Shown here in pieces: positions 41,348-52,019 of a DNA stretch of 64,000 nt; the first letter of the stretch is position 1, and each line of letters opens with the position of its first letter. A model generated the notes under the pieces. That model was given only the letters and a program-made list of their open reading frames with translations. It had not been told where the DNA came from and did not search any database. The position numbers and the translations under genes are program-made. This DNA is from Nitrincola tapanii (GTDB taxonomy: Bacteria; Pseudomonadota; Gammaproteobacteria; Pseudomonadales; Balneatricaceae), in assembly GCF_008368715.1 (NCBI RefSeq), contig NZ_SMRS01000001.1, positions 310,001-374,000 on the forward strand, read 5' to 3'.

Positions 41348-43018
41348 TTAGTGTTTGAGCATCTCTTTTGCATGTTTCAATGTGGTGGATGTCAGCTCGA
41401 TGCCGCCGAGCATACGTGCAATTTCTTGAATTCTGGCATCAGATTCTAGCGTTTGGATCTGTGTCGCCGTTGCATGCTCTAAATCGATTTTGCTGACGTG
41501 CAGATGCTGATCGCCCTGAGCGGCGACCTGAGGTTGATGGGTCACACAAAGGACTTGCGTGCGCTGCCCCAGCTCCTTTAATAAGCGCCCGACCACTTCC
41601 GCGATTGCGCCACCAATGCCCACATCCACCTCATCAAATACCAGTGTCGGTGTGGACGAGGTTTGTGCGGTAATCACCTGAATAGCTAAACTGATACGTG
41701 ATAGTTCACCGCCTGACGCAACCTTAGCGAGTGGTTTGGCGCTTTGGCCTTTATTGGTGCTAATCAGAAATTCCACCTCTTCTAAGCCCTGTGCACCGGC
41801 GTGTTGGCTATCGAGCGGCGTCAGTTGTACGCGAAAATGTGCAGAAGCCATGCCGAGGCTGTGCAGTTGCTGATCGACCGCTTGGCTTAAGGCTAGGGCA
41901 GCGCTGCTGCGTTTCTGGCTGAGTTGCTGTGCCTGTTGAAGAAAACGCAGGCGTGCTTGATCGGCTTCGTGTTGCAGCTGTTCAATCGCTTCATCCGATT
42001 GCTCTAAACCGGCCATTTCCGCCTCTAACTGGCGATGCAGGGCGCAGAGTGCTTCCGGTGCGACACGGTGTTTGCGTGCGATGTCATAGATGCTGCTTAA
42101 GCGCTCCTCTACTTCTTGTAAGCGTTCGGGATTCATCTCAACCTGATCGATAAAGTGGCGAATCTCACGGCTGGCTTCTTCTATTTGGATTTGGGCGCTG
42201 CTCAGCATGTCGGCAGCTTGCGGCAGAAAAGGGGAAAATTTTTGTAAGCCTTCGAGGAGCTGCAAACTGTGGCTGAGAAGCTCTAAACAGGTTGTCTGTT
42301 CGCCTTCGCCTTCTGCAGTGAGTTGCAAAACTTGGTGTCCAGTTTGAAGTAGGCTGCCGGCGTTTTCCAGTTGCTGCTGCTCCTGCTCTAACTGCTCGAG
42401 CTCGCCTTCACGTAAGTCCAATTGATTCAGTTCATTGAGTTGGTAGCTTAAGAGTTGCAGGCGGGCTGTTTTTTCGGCGCTGTCATCGGTGAGGCGTTGT
42501 AAGCGTTTTTGTAGGCCTTGCCAGTGCTGATAGTGCTGTTTGACGTCCAGTGCTAGGGCGGTTTGTTGCGCAAAATCATCCAGCAAAACGCGATGAAAAT
42601 CTTTTTTCAGCAGGCGTTGATGTTCGTGCTGGCCGTGGATATCAACTAAAAACTGTCCCAGCTCACGTACCAGATTCAGAGGTGTGGGTTGACCATTGAT
42701 ATAGCTGCGGCTGCGGCCTTCGCGCGTGATCACGCGACGCAGCTGACATTCGTTGTCCATGTCCAGATCCTGTGCGGCTAACCATTCGCGTGCTTCCGGG
42801 ATGTCTGCTAGATCAAACAGCGCGGTGATTTCGGCACGTTCTGCACCCAGTCTGACACTATCGCTATCGGCGCGATCTCCTAATGCCAGGGCAAGTGCAT
42901 CCAGCATAATGGATTTTCCGGCACCCGTTTCGCCGCTGATGACCGTCATGCCGACTTTAAGGTCTAGGTCCAAGTGATCGACGATCGCGAAATTCTGAAT
43001 CAGAAGTTGTGTGAGCAT
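41348..43018 (-). CDS. recN: DNA repair protein RecN
   Basis: 556 residues. SMC-like ATPase: LLIQNFAIVDHLDLDL and Walker A GETGAGKS at the N-terminus, a long coiled coil of Gln/Leu/Glu-rich helices (about 160-370), and C-terminal signature ASGGELSRISLAIQ with Walker B TLVFDEVDVGIGG. It holds DNA ends together in double-strand break repair. ATG at 43018 (MLTQLL) is preferred over an upstream one at 43033. A LexA-type box lies just upstream. Confidence 0.95.
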   Translation of the reverse strand: MLTQLLIQNFAIVDHLDLDLKVGMTVISGETGAGKSIMLDALALALGDRADSDSVRLGAERAEITALFDLADIPEAREWLAAQDLDMDNECQLRRVITREGRSRSYINGQPTPLNLVRELGQFLVDIHGQHEHQRLLKKDFHRVLLDDFAQQTALALDVKQHYQHWQGLQKRLQRLTDDSAEKTARLQLLSYQLNELNQLDLREGELEQLEQEQQQLENAGSLLQTGHQVLQLTAEGEGEQTTCLELLSHSLQLLEGLQKFSPFLPQAADMLSSAQIQIEEASREIRHFIDQVEMNPERLQEVEERLSSIYDIARKHRVAPEALCALHRQLEAEMAGLEQSDEAIEQLQHEADQARLRFLQQAQQLSQKRSSAALALSQAVDQQLHSLGMASAHFRVQLTPLDSQHAGAQGLEEVEFLISTNKGQSAKPLAKVASGGELSRISLAIQVITAQTSSTPTLVFDEVDVGIGGAIAEVVGRLLKELGQRTQVLCVTHQPQVAAQGDQHLHVSKIDLEHATATQIQTLESDARIQEIARMLGGIELTSTTLKHAKEMLKH

Positions 43019-43031
43019 GCTGATCTCATAC

Positions 43032-43047
43032 ATGGTTATTTATACAG
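43032..43047 (-). promoter_or_regulatory. LexA-type box upstream of recN
   Basis: On the minus strand CTGT-ATAAATAA-CCAT lies 14 bp before the start. It differs from the CTGT-N8-ACAG consensus in the right half, as does the E. coli recN box (CCAG). SOS control of recN is well established. Confidence 0.6.
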
Positions 43048-43112
43048 TGTTTTATGTATAGGGCATTTTGCTCTTTCCTGCAAGTCTTGTGAAAAACTTC
43101 TTCGCGGTTGGG

Positions 43113-43138
43113 CTTGAATTCAAAGCGGCTGGCCCAAT
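43113..43138 (+). promoter_or_regulatory. Sigma-32 promoter of grpE
   Basis: CTTGAA (43113-43118), a 14-bp spacer, then CCCAAT (43133-43138) match the heat-shock consensus CTTGAA-N13-15-CCCCAT. It lies 54 bp before the grpE ATG. Confidence 0.8.
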
Positions 43139-43191
43139 AAAGCAAAGCAAGCTTATCTAATTGCAATTCAAGCACAACAGGAGACTTGCGC

Positions 43192-43785
43192 ATGGCGAAT
43201 GAACAGCAGAAGCCGGTCGAGCCCGCTGCACCCCAACAGGCTGAACAGGACATCCAGGCTACGGCGGCAGAATCCGTGGTGGAAAGTCCGGAGGTGACTG
43301 CACAAGCCGAACCTGAAACCGATGCCTTGGCTTTGGCACAGGCCGAAATCGCACGCTTAACGACTGAACTTGCTGAGCAGCAGTTGCGCACAGCGGCTGA
43401 AATTCAAAATATGCGTCGCCGTGCCGAGCAGGATGTTGAAAAGGCACATAAGTTTGCGTTGGAAAAATTTGCCCAAGAACTCTTGCCCGTTCTCGATAGT
43501 TTAGAGCGTGCGATTGAAGCCTGTCAGTCTGATGATGCGGCCGTCAAAGCCCTGCGTGAAGGGGTGGAAATGACACTCAGCATCTTCTTAAGCAGTGTTG
43601 CGAAATTTAACTTGGTGGTGGTGAATCCTTTGGGTGAAGCCTTTGATCCTGAGCTACATCAGGCGATTTCTATGGTGCCAGCGCCGGATGCGGCCCCGAA
43701 TTCCGTGGTCGCGGTGATGCAGAAGGGTTACAGCCTGAATGGCCGCTTGGTACGTCCTGCGATGGTGATGGTTGCAAAAGCCTAA
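43192..43785 (+). CDS. grpE: GrpE nucleotide exchange factor
   Basis: 197 residues. An acidic, Ala/Glu-rich N-terminal tail and long coiled coil (to about residue 80), then [34 protein letters not shown] and the C-terminal beta domain. It releases ADP from DnaK. ATG at 43192 follows CAGGAGA. It has its own sigma-32 promoter and is followed by dnaK with a second one. Confidence 0.96.
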   Translation: MANEQQKPVEPAAPQQAEQDIQATAAESVVESPEVTAQAEPETDALALAQAEIARLTTELAEQQLRTAAEIQNMRRRAEQDVEKAHKFALEKFAQELLPVLDSLERAIEACQSDDAAVKALREGVEMTLSIFLSSVAKFNLVVVNPLGEAFDPELHQAISMVPAPDAAPNSVVAVMQKGYSLNGRLVRPAMVMVAKA

Positions 43786-43791
43786 TTCACG

Positions 43792-43817
43792 CTTGAAAAG
43801 TAAATCTATGGCCTTAT
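43792..43817 (+). promoter_or_regulatory. Sigma-32 promoter of dnaK
   Basis: CTTGAA (43792-43797), 14 bp, CCTTAT (43812-43817), overlapping the region just after the grpE stop and 63 bp before dnaK. It is a second heat-shock promoter inside the cluster. Confidence 0.75.
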
Positions 43818-43880
43818 ATAGGCAGCAAGTCCTTAAGACAGAATTTCGCCCAGTTAGGGCAACAGAATACGGAGCAGAAC

Positions 43881-45791
43881 ATGGCTAAAATTATCGGTAT
43901 CGACCTTGGCACCACCAACTCTTGTGTGGCCATTTTGGACGGTGACAAAACACGTGTTATCGAAAATGCTGAAGGTGATCGTACCACGCCTTCTATTATT
44001 GCTTTCACCGCTGATGGTGAAACACTGGTGGGTCAATCCGCGAAGCGTCAGGCGGTAACTAACCCTGACAACACCCTGTTTGCGATCAAGCGTTTGATCG
44101 GTCGTCGTTTTAAAGATGATGTGGTGCAGAAAGACATCAAAATGGTGCCCTATAAAATCATCGAAGCAGACAACGGTGATGCTTGGGTTGCGGTGCGTGA
44201 TAAAAAAATGGCCCCACCTCAGGTTTCGGCTGAAGTTCTGAAGAAGATGAAAAAGACCGCTGAAGACTTTCTCGGTGAAACCATCACCGAAGCAGTGATC
44301 ACGGTACCGGCTTATTTCAATGACTCTCAGCGTCAGGCCACTAAAGATGCAGGCCGTATCGCGGGTTTGGAAGTCAAACGTATCATTAACGAACCGACGG
44401 CAGCGGCCTTGGCTTATGGTTTGGATAAGGGCAAAGGTGACAAGACCATCGCGGTATATGACCTGGGTGGTGGTACCTTCGACGTGTCCATTATCGAAAT
44501 TGCGGATGTAGATGGCGAACACCAGTTTGAAGTCTTGGCGACCAACGGGGACACCTTCCTCGGCGGTGAAGACTTCGATTTGGCCATCATCAACTATTTG
44601 GCAGATCAGTTTAAGAAAGAGTCTGGTATCGATCTGCACAACGATCCTTTGGCCCTGCAGCGTTTGAAAGAAGCGGCTGAAAAAGCCAAGGTTGAGTTGT
44701 CTTCTTCTCAGCAGACAGATGTCAACCTTCCTTACATTACAGCCGATGCCAGCGGTCCTAAGCACCTGAACGTCAAATTGACACGGGCAAAATTGGAATC
44801 TTTGGTTGAAGATCTGGTTGAGCGCTCACTGGAGCCTTGCCGTATCGCGCTGAAAGATGCGGGTCTGTCTGTTTCCAGCATCGAAGAAGTGATTCTGGTC
44901 GGAGGCCAGACGCGTATGCCTCTGGTGCAGAAGCGTGTCGCGGACTTCTTTGGTAAAGAGCCACGTAAAGATGTGAACCCGGATGAAGCGGTTGCGGTTG
45001 GGGCGGCGATTCAGGGTGCGGTGCTCTCCGGTGACGTCAAAGATGTGTTGCTGCTGGACGTGACGCCTCTGACGCTGGGTATCGAAACTATGGGCGGTGT
45101 AGCGACACCTCTGATCGAGAAAAACACCACGATTCCGACTAAGAAATCCCAGGTGTTTTCAACCGCGGATGATAACCAGACCGCGGTGACGATTCATGTG
45201 GTTCAGGGGGAGCGTAAGCAGGCGAGCCAGAATAAGTCTCTGGGTCGTTTTGATTTGGCGGATATTCCACCGGCACCCCGTGGTGTGCCGCAGATCGAAG
45301 TGACGTTCGACATTGATGCTAACGGTATTCTGAATGTGTCAGCGAAGGATAAAGCGACCGGCAAACAGCAGTCGATCGTGATCAAGGCCTCTTCCGGTCT
45401 GAGTGATGACGAGATCGAACAGATGGTACGTGACGCAGAAGCCCATGCGGAAGAAGACAAGAAGTTTGAAGAACTGTCGCAGGCGCGTAACCAGGGTGAT
45501 GCCATGGTGCACACGGCCAAGAAAACTTTAAAAGATGCGGCCGATAAAGTCTCTGCGGATGAAAAAGAGAAGATTGAAGTGGCCATTACCGCTTTGGAAG
45601 AATCTTTGAAAGGGGATGATAAGGCGGACATCGAAAGCAAAACGGAAGCGCTGACTGAAGCAATCTCTAGCGTCGCTCAGAAGATGTATGCGGATGCGGC
45701 GGCAGCGGAAGGTGCTGAGGCGGCAGAAGGCCAGCCTGCAGATGATGTGGTTGATGCTGAATTTGAAGAAGTGAAAGACGACAAAAAGTAA
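43881..45791 (+). CDS. dnaK: Chaperone DnaK (Hsp70)
   Basis: 636 residues. ATPase domain (1-385) with [26 protein letters not shown] and VGGQTRMP; linker [13 protein letters not shown]; substrate-binding domain; C-terminal lid ending in an acidic EEVKDDKK tail like the EEVKDKK of E. coli. It folds and protects proteins together with DnaJ and GrpE. A strong hairpin separates it from dnaJ. Confidence 0.99.
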   Translation: MAKIIGIDLGTTNSCVAILDGDKTRVIENAEGDRTTPSIIAFTADGETLVGQSAKRQAVTNPDNTLFAIKRLIGRRFKDDVVQKDIKMVPYKIIEADNGDAWVAVRDKKMAPPQVSAEVLKKMKKTAEDFLGETITEAVITVPAYFNDSQRQATKDAGRIAGLEVKRIINEPTAAALAYGLDKGKGDKTIAVYDLGGGTFDVSIIEIADVDGEHQFEVLATNGDTFLGGEDFDLAIINYLADQFKKESGIDLHNDPLALQRLKEAAEKAKVELSSSQQTDVNLPYITADASGPKHLNVKLTRAKLESLVEDLVERSLEPCRIALKDAGLSVSSIEEVILVGGQTRMPLVQKRVADFFGKEPRKDVNPDEAVAVGAAIQGAVLSGDVKDVLLLDVTPLTLGIETMGGVATPLIEKNTTIPTKKSQVFSTADDNQTAVTIHVVQGERKQASQNKSLGRFDLADIPPAPRGVPQIEVTFDIDANGILNVSAKDKATGKQQSIVIKASSGLSDDEIEQMVRDAEAHAEEDKKFEELSQARNQGDAMVHTAKKTLKDAADKVSADEKEKIEVAITALEESLKGDDKADIESKTEALTEAISSVAQKMYADAAAAEGAEAAEGQPADDVVDAEFEEVKDDKK

Positions 45792-45824
45792 GCGTTTGCC
45801 AGCAGGTTACAACGTAATGTGAGG

Positions 45825-45848
45825 CAACGCGGGCACTGGCCCGCGTTG
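45825..45848 (+). terminator. Hairpin between dnaK and dnaJ
   Basis: CAACGCGGGC-ACTG-GCCCGCGTTG is a perfect 10-bp, GC-rich stem with a 4-nt loop, 34 bp after the dnaK stop. There is no T-tract, so it probably gives partial termination or RNA processing and lowers dnaJ expression relative to dnaK. Confidence 0.6.
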
Positions 45849-45897
45849 TCGTGTCCGGCTCCTAGAGAGTCAAGCCTAACCGGACTGATTTCGGACT

Positions 45898-47025
45898 ATG
45901 TCAAAGCAAGACTATTACGAACTATTAGATGTACCGCGTGATGCCTCAGAGCGAGACATCAAAAAAGCTTATCGCCGTTTAGCGATGAAGTATCACCCCG
46001 ACCGTAATCCTGACAACAAAGAAGCCGAAGAGAAGTTCAAGGAGCTGAGTGAAGCTTATGAAGTCCTCTCCGATGCGCAAAAGCGTGCTGCCTATGATCA
46101 GTTTGGTCATGCCGGCGTGAACGGTCAGGGCGGCGGTGGTTTCCATGGCGGCTTCGAAGGCAATTTCTCCGATATTTTTGGCGATGTCTTTGGTGATATT
46201 TTTGGTGGCGGTGGGTCACGTCGTAGCAGTGTGCAACGCGGTTCTGACCTGCGCTATAACCTCGATCTCACCCTGGAAGAGGCGGTGCGTGGCTGTGAAA
46301 AGAGCCTGCGTGTGCCAACGCTGGTTGCCTGTGAAACCTGTGATGGAAGTGGCGCTAAGCCGGGAACCAGTGCACGTACCTGTGGTACCTGTGGTGGCGC
46401 GGGTCAGGTACGCATGCAGCAGGGTTTCTTCTCGGTTCAGCAAACCTGCCCGACCTGTCATGGTAGCGGTAAGGTCATTCCTGACCCTTGTACAGACTGC
46501 CGTGGGCATGGTCGTGTTGAGAAGGTCAAAACTCTTCAGGTTAAGATTCCAGCAGGAGTTGATACCGGAGATCGCATCCGCTTGGCGGGCGAGGGTGAGG
46601 CCGGTTCCTTTGGAGGACCCGCCGGTGATCTTTATGTCCAGGTAAATGTAAAAGAACATCCGATCTTCCAGCGTGACGGTAAGCATCTCTACTGTGAAGT
46701 GCCGATCAGTTTCGTGGATGCTGCGCTAGGTGGTGAACTGGATGTGCCGACCCTGGATGGCCGCGTTAAGTTAAAAGTGCCTTCTGAAACACAAACCGGT
46801 AAGCTGTTTCGCTTACGCGGTAAGGGTGTGTTGCCTGTGCGTGGTGGCGGGGTTGGTGATTTGATGGTTAAAGTTATCGTGGAAACACCGGTTAATCTGA
46901 ACAGTCGCCAGAAAGAGTTGCTGCGAGAGTTTCAGGATGCCACTGAAGAAGGCCAACATAAGCACAGCCCGAAACGTCATGGTTTTTTTGATTCCGTGAA
47001 GAAGTTCTTTGAGGATATGACCTGA
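45898..47025 (+). CDS. dnaJ: Chaperone DnaJ (Hsp40)
   Basis: 375 residues. J domain (1-70) with the DnaK-stimulating HPD in KYHPDRN; Gly/Phe-rich linker (about 75-115); zinc-finger domain with four CxxCxGxG repeats ([32 protein letters not shown]); C-terminal substrate domain. It is a complete class I DnaJ. dapB follows after 26 bp. Confidence 0.98.
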   Translation: MSKQDYYELLDVPRDASERDIKKAYRRLAMKYHPDRNPDNKEAEEKFKELSEAYEVLSDAQKRAAYDQFGHAGVNGQGGGGFHGGFEGNFSDIFGDVFGDIFGGGGSRRSSVQRGSDLRYNLDLTLEEAVRGCEKSLRVPTLVACETCDGSGAKPGTSARTCGTCGGAGQVRMQQGFFSVQQTCPTCHGSGKVIPDPCTDCRGHGRVEKVKTLQVKIPAGVDTGDRIRLAGEGEAGSFGGPAGDLYVQVNVKEHPIFQRDGKHLYCEVPISFVDAALGGELDVPTLDGRVKLKVPSETQTGKLFRLRGKGVLPVRGGGVGDLMVKVIVETPVNLNSRQKELLREFQDATEEGQHKHSPKRHGFFDSVKKFFEDMT

Positions 47026-47051
47026 ACGAGGGGTCATACAGAGGTGAATAA

Positions 47052-47861
<810 letters not shown>

Positions 47862-47863
47862 GT

Positions 47864-48184
47864 ATGTATAAGCTCTGCTTTTTTGTCCCTGATAGTCATC
47901 TGGAAGAAGTTAAGCAGGCGCTCTTTGCTGTCGGTGCGGGCCGAATCGGTCACTATGACAGCTGTTGTTGGCAGGTGCTAGGCCAGGGGCAGTTTCGCCC
48001 CTTGCCGGGCAGCCAGCCGCATATTGGTGCGCAGATGCAACTCGAAATTTTGCCGGAGTGGAAGGTGGAGATGGTTCTATCTCCTGAGGTCGCTCGACAA
48101 GCGGTAGAAACCCTCAAATCCTCGCATCCCTACGAAGAGATCGCTTATGAACTGAGCGCTCTAATCGATCCTGATTTGCTCTAA
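47864..48184 (+). CDS. NIF3/YqfO-like small domain protein
   Basis: 106 residues: YKLCFFVPDSHLEEVKQALFAVGAGRIGHYDSCCWQVLGQGQFRP and AVETLKSSHPYEEIAYEL match the small YqfO insert domain of NIF3-type proteins (CutA/PII-like fold), here as a stand-alone protein. A metal-binding or regulatory role has been suggested; it is not established. Cotranscribed with dapB. Confidence 0.85.
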   Translation: MYKLCFFVPDSHLEEVKQALFAVGAGRIGHYDSCCWQVLGQGQFRPLPGSQPHIGAQMQLEILPEWKVEMVLSPEVARQAVETLKSSHPYEEIAYELSALIDPDLL

Positions 48185-48270
48185 ATCAAGCACTTCCCTC
48201 GACTCTGTTGCTTAAGTGTCACAAGCATGGCTTAATCTGACGTTATCGTGAATCGTCAGGGAGTGAGCTT

Positions 48271-49635
48271 GTGTCACAGCTGCTGTTAAGTTACTCAAAG
48301 ATTCTTGAGATAGTGGGTGATCTAGTTCGTGTCTATGTCCCCGCTCCCGCGCAGGGAGAGGTCGGCAAGATCGGTTTTGGTGACCTCGCGCTGATCGAAA
48401 ATACGCAAGACCCCTCGCAGCCGCCTTATCTAGCTCAGGTGATTGAGCTTGGGCGTGAAAGTGTTTCACTTCAGGTTTTCTCTGGTACTAAAGGCCTTTC
48501 CACGCAAGCGAGTGTGCGCTTTCTAGGGCACTCGATGCAGGTGGCTTTCTCCGGCAATATTCTAGGGCGCGTGTTTTCTGGAGCGGGAGAGCCGATCGAT
48601 TCCGGCCCGAATCTGAGTGAAGAGCCGCATATTGAAATCGATGGCCCCACAGTAAATCCGGCACGACGCGTTTTGGCCTCGCGCATGATTCGTACCGATG
48701 TACCGATGATCGACATCTTTAACTCCCTGGTTGAAAGCCAGAAAATCCCCATCTTCTCTGTTGCCGGTGAGCCCTACAATCAATTGTTAGCGCAGATCGG
48801 TGCTCATGCCGATGCCGATATCATCGTCTTTGGCGGTATTGGTTTGATCTTTGACGATTATCACTTCTTTCGCCGTGCCTTTGAACAAGCGGGTGTGCTC
48901 GCTAAAACGGTGATGTATGTGCATCTAGGCTCAGACCCGACCGTGGAAGCCCTGTTAGTGCCGGATATGGCGCTGGCCGTGGCAGAGCGGTTTGCTGTCG
49001 AGGAAGGTAAGCGAGTGCTGGTGTTATTAACCGACATGACGGCTTATGCAGATGCCTTAAAAGAGGTGGGTGTCGCGATGGAGCATGTGCCTTCTAACCG
49101 AGGCTATATCGGTGACCTTTACTCACAGTTAGCGCGGCGCTATGAAAAAGCTTGTGATTATAAAGGCGCGGGTTCCGTCACTATTCTTTCGGTGACCACT
49201 ATGCCGGGTGATGATGTCACCCATCCGGTACCGGATAACACCGGCTATATCACCGAAGGCCAGTTCTACTTACACAATGGTGTACTCGATCCCTTTGGTT
49301 CCCTGTCGCGTCTTAAACAGCATGTGATCGGCAAAGTGACTCGTGAGGATCATGGTCAGATTATGAACACCATGGTGCGTTTTTATGCCGCCTCACAGGA
49401 TGCCTTGCAGAAGCAGGCGATGTCTTTTGAATTGACAGAGTATGATCAGCGGTTGTTGAAGTTTGGTGAGTTGTTTCATCAACGTTTTATGGATATTCGT
49501 GTGTCCTTGCCTCTGGAAAAAGCCTTGGATCTGTGTTGGAAAACGCTGGCTGAGTGTTTTGAACCTGAAGAGTTATTGATGAAACAGGCGTTGATTGATA
49601 AGTATTTTCCGACTGCAGCCTTGGCAAAGGGGTAG
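48271..49635 (+). CDS. atpB: V-type ATPase subunit B
   Basis: 454 residues, non-catalytic nucleotide-binding subunit of the V1 head. The P-loop is degenerate (SVAGEPYNQLLAQ near 170), as is normal for B; VLVLLTDMTAYADALKEV and PSNRGYIGDLYSQLARRYEKA are B signatures. Start GTG at 48271 behind CAGGGAG. First gene of the V-ATPase operon; a CTGACG/CGTCAG repeat lies at about 48238-48260 in its leader. Confidence 0.95.
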   Translation: MSQLLLSYSKILEIVGDLVRVYVPAPAQGEVGKIGFGDLALIENTQDPSQPPYLAQVIELGRESVSLQVFSGTKGLSTQASVRFLGHSMQVAFSGNILGRVFSGAGEPIDSGPNLSEEPHIEIDGPTVNPARRVLASRMIRTDVPMIDIFNSLVESQKIPIFSVAGEPYNQLLAQIGAHADADIIVFGGIGLIFDDYHFFRRAFEQAGVLAKTVMYVHLGSDPTVEALLVPDMALAVAERFAVEEGKRVLVLLTDMTAYADALKEVGVAMEHVPSNRGYIGDLYSQLARRYEKACDYKGAGSVTILSVTTMPGDDVTHPVPDNTGYITEGQFYLHNGVLDPFGSLSRLKQHVIGKVTREDHGQIMNTMVRFYAASQDALQKQAMSFELTEYDQRLLKFGELFHQRFMDIRVSLPLEKALDLCWKTLAECFEPEELLMKQALIDKYFPTAALAKG

Positions 49636-49638
49636 GCC

Positions 49639-50241
49639 GTGACACGTCTGGCGCTTAACAAAAGCACGTTAAATAAAGAAGGCCGAAAGGTTAAAGCCTA
49701 CCAGAAATTTGTGCCGGCGTTGGATCTGAAGCGTAAGCAGTTGTTGGCCGCACGAGTGAGCACGGAAAAAGAAAAGCATGCACAGGAAGCCGGATTGCAA
49801 GCCCTACAAGCCTTGGTAAAAGCACAACTGCCGATGTTGCCGCAGTTTCAAGGTCGTGTTACCGATCTGGTGAGGATTAAATCTTTGCAATTGAGTGAAA
49901 CGAACCTAGTCGGTATCCGCCTGCCTTTATTGCAATCTTTGGAGATTGAGATTCCGCCTTACTCCTGTTTAGCCAGTGCGCACTGGTTGGATCGCTTAAG
50001 TGAGCAGTTGTGTGAAATGGTGCGCTTAAAGACCCAGCTGCAGATTACCGAGCAGCGTTTGCGTTTGCTCAATCGCGGTTTGCAGAAAACCACGCAGCGT
50101 CTGAATCTGTTTGATAAGGTGTTGATCCCGCAATCACAGAAAAACATCCGCAAGATCCATATCGCTCTGGCGGATGCAGAGCGTGCCGGTGTGGTCAGAG
50201 CCAAAATTGCTAAAAACAAACGCTTAAAGGCCAGTGCATGA
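49639..50241 (+). CDS. atpD: V-type ATPase subunit D
   Basis: 200 residues, central stalk subunit, nearly all coiled coil: N-terminal LNKSTLNKEGRKVKAYQKFVPALDLKRKQL and C-terminal RLNLFDKVLIPQSQKNIRKIHIALADAER are typical D motifs. Start GTG at 49639, three bases after atpB; overlaps atpI by ATGA. It transmits rotation to the membrane rotor. Confidence 0.92.
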   Translation: MTRLALNKSTLNKEGRKVKAYQKFVPALDLKRKQLLAARVSTEKEKHAQEAGLQALQALVKAQLPMLPQFQGRVTDLVRIKSLQLSETNLVGIRLPLLQSLEIEIPPYSCLASAHWLDRLSEQLCEMVRLKTQLQITEQRLRLLNRGLQKTTQRLNLFDKVLIPQSQKNIRKIHIALADAERAGVVRAKIAKNKRLKASA

Positions 50242-52019
50242 CAATTTTACGGGTGCAAAAAGTCGCCCTGATTGGGCTGACACAAGATAAACCCTCGATC
50301 TTGGATGCGGTGCAAAGTCTGGGGTTGATGCATGTGATTCCTTTGCAGGCCGCCGGTACGCATACCCAGGACGATGCGCTGGAGGTCAACCCTGAGCGCT
50401 TGAAACGTGCATTGCAATACCTTCTGGCATCGCGAGAAAAGCGTCGCCAGGTCCTGCGTGCGCCTAATTTTAATCTGGCTGAGATGCTGACACGCATCGA
50501 CAAGAATCGTAGCCAGCGCTTAGAAATGACCTCGCGTCGTGACTTTCTAGAGAAACGCATCCGCGATCTTGAACCCTGGGGCGATTTTAACCTGCCTGAG
50601 GTTGAGGCGCTGGCGCATCAAAAGCTTTGGTTCTATCTGGTTCCCAACTTCAAGATGCGTGAGGTGGAACGCTCAGGTTTGATCTGGACATCGGTGCATC
50701 AAGACAACCGTTACCACTATATTGTGGTCTTGTCTGCAACCGAACCTGATGCCAATCGTATGCCGGTGGCGCGTACCTTAACCGGTCAGGTGCCCTTGTC
50801 GCAGTTGGAACAAGAGTTAGAAGATCTCGAAATCGCATTGGAATCGGTGGAAGCAGAACGTGAAGCTTTGACGCGCTGGATCTACCAGTTGCAACTCTAT
50901 ATGGCCAGCACCGCTGATGCAGCCGATTTAGCGCGCGTGGCCGAGATGACCTGGGATGTAGAGGACGTGTTTGCGTTACAAGGCTGGGTCGCCGTTAAAG
51001 ATATCGAGGCGCTATACGACTTTGCGCAACAACAGGGGCTGGTGTTTTTGGTGGAAGAAGCGGATGTGGATGAGTTGCCGCCGACACGCTTGGAAAATGC
51101 CGAAATCCTAGGCGGTGGTCAGGAGGTGGTGAGTTTCTTCCAGACGCCCAACTACCATGCTTGGGACCCGTCGCGTGTCGTGTTTTTCTCCTTCACCGCT
51201 TTTTTTGCCATCATCATGTCCGACGCCGGTTATGCCTTGTTGATGGGTGGGTTATTAGCCTACTACTGGCGTCGTTTAGACAGTTCCGTCACGGCGCGAC
51301 GTTTGCGCAATCTGAGCCTGGCTTTGGTAACGGCCAGTTTAGTCTGGGGTGTGGCCGTTGGTAGTTATTTTGGTGCGGAAGCACCGATCGCGGCTTTAGC
51401 AGCACTGAAATTCTTCGATCTCAAAGATTTTGACGGCATGATGGCACTGTCGATCAGTATCGGTGCGGCGCACCTGATTTTGGCGAATGTCATGATGGCC
51501 TGGGTGCGGCGGCGCTCGCTCCAAGCCTATGCTTCTTTGGGCTGGGCTCTCGCTGTCTTATCCGCTCTTTTGGGCTGGTTGTTCAGCTGGCCCTGGATCA
51601 CTCAGTTTGGATTGTTAGCAGGGGTCGTCTTGGTTCTGGTGATGACCGAGCAGGGGCAGGTTTGGCAGCTTCGACAGATTTGGCGTGGTGGGCTGGCATT
51701 GACCAACTTAACCAAGCTGTTTGGGGATGTGCTGAGTTATTTGCGCCTTTTTGCGTTGGGTTTGGCCAGTGCATCTTTGGCCATCACGTTTAATCAATTA
51801 GCCAGTGATGTGGCCACCGCCCTGCCGGGGATAGGTGTATTTTTGCAGGTGTTGATTCTCTTAACCGGGCATCTGTTGAATTTTGTGTTGACCGTAGTCA
51901 GTGGCGTGATTCATGGATTGCGTCTGAATCTGATTGAATTTTATAACTGGAGTTTGGCGGATGAAGGCTATGCCTTCCAGCCCTTTGCAAAACAGGAGGT
52001 AACCCCTTGGAAAACCTAA
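50238..52019 (+). CDS. atpI: V-type ATPase subunit I (a-subunit homologue)
   Basis: 593 residues. The cytosolic N-terminal half (1-300) contains coiled-coil segments; the C-terminal half has about seven transmembrane helices from FFSFTAFFAIIMSDAGYALLMGGLL on, with LTKLFGDVLSYLRLFALGLASASLA and the Arg in LRLF that faces the rotor Glu, and ends LRLNLIEFYNWS. It forms the ion channel with the K ring. It overlaps the K gene by 13 bases. Confidence 0.93.
   Translation: MTILRVQKVALIGLTQDKPSILDAVQSLGLMHVIPLQAAGTHTQDDALEVNPERLKRALQYLLASREKRRQVLRAPNFNLAEMLTRIDKNRSQRLEMTSRRDFLEKRIRDLEPWGDFNLPEVEALAHQKLWFYLVPNFKMREVERSGLIWTSVHQDNRYHYIVVLSATEPDANRMPVARTLTGQVPLSQLEQELEDLEIALESVEAEREALTRWIYQLQLYMASTADAADLARVAEMTWDVEDVFALQGWVAVKDIEALYDFAQQQGLVFLVEEADVDELPPTRLENAEILGGGQEVVSFFQTPNYHAWDPSRVVFFSFTAFFAIIMSDAGYALLMGGLLAYYWRRLDSSVTARRLRNLSLALVTASLVWGVAVGSYFGAEAPIAALAALKFFDLKDFDGMMALSISIGAAHLILANVMMAWVRRRSLQAYASLGWALAVLSALLGWLFSWPWITQFGLLAGVVLVLVMTEQGQVWQLRQIWRGGLALTNLTKLFGDVLSYLRLFALGLASASLAITFNQLASDVATALPGIGVFLQVLILLTGHLLNFVLTVVSGVIHGLRLNLIEFYNWSLADEGYAFQPFAKQEVTPWKT

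Noticed and set aside
43854-44765. 303-codon minus-strand frame inside dnaK
   Set aside because: Shadow of a highly codon-biased gene; no start signal and no similarity.
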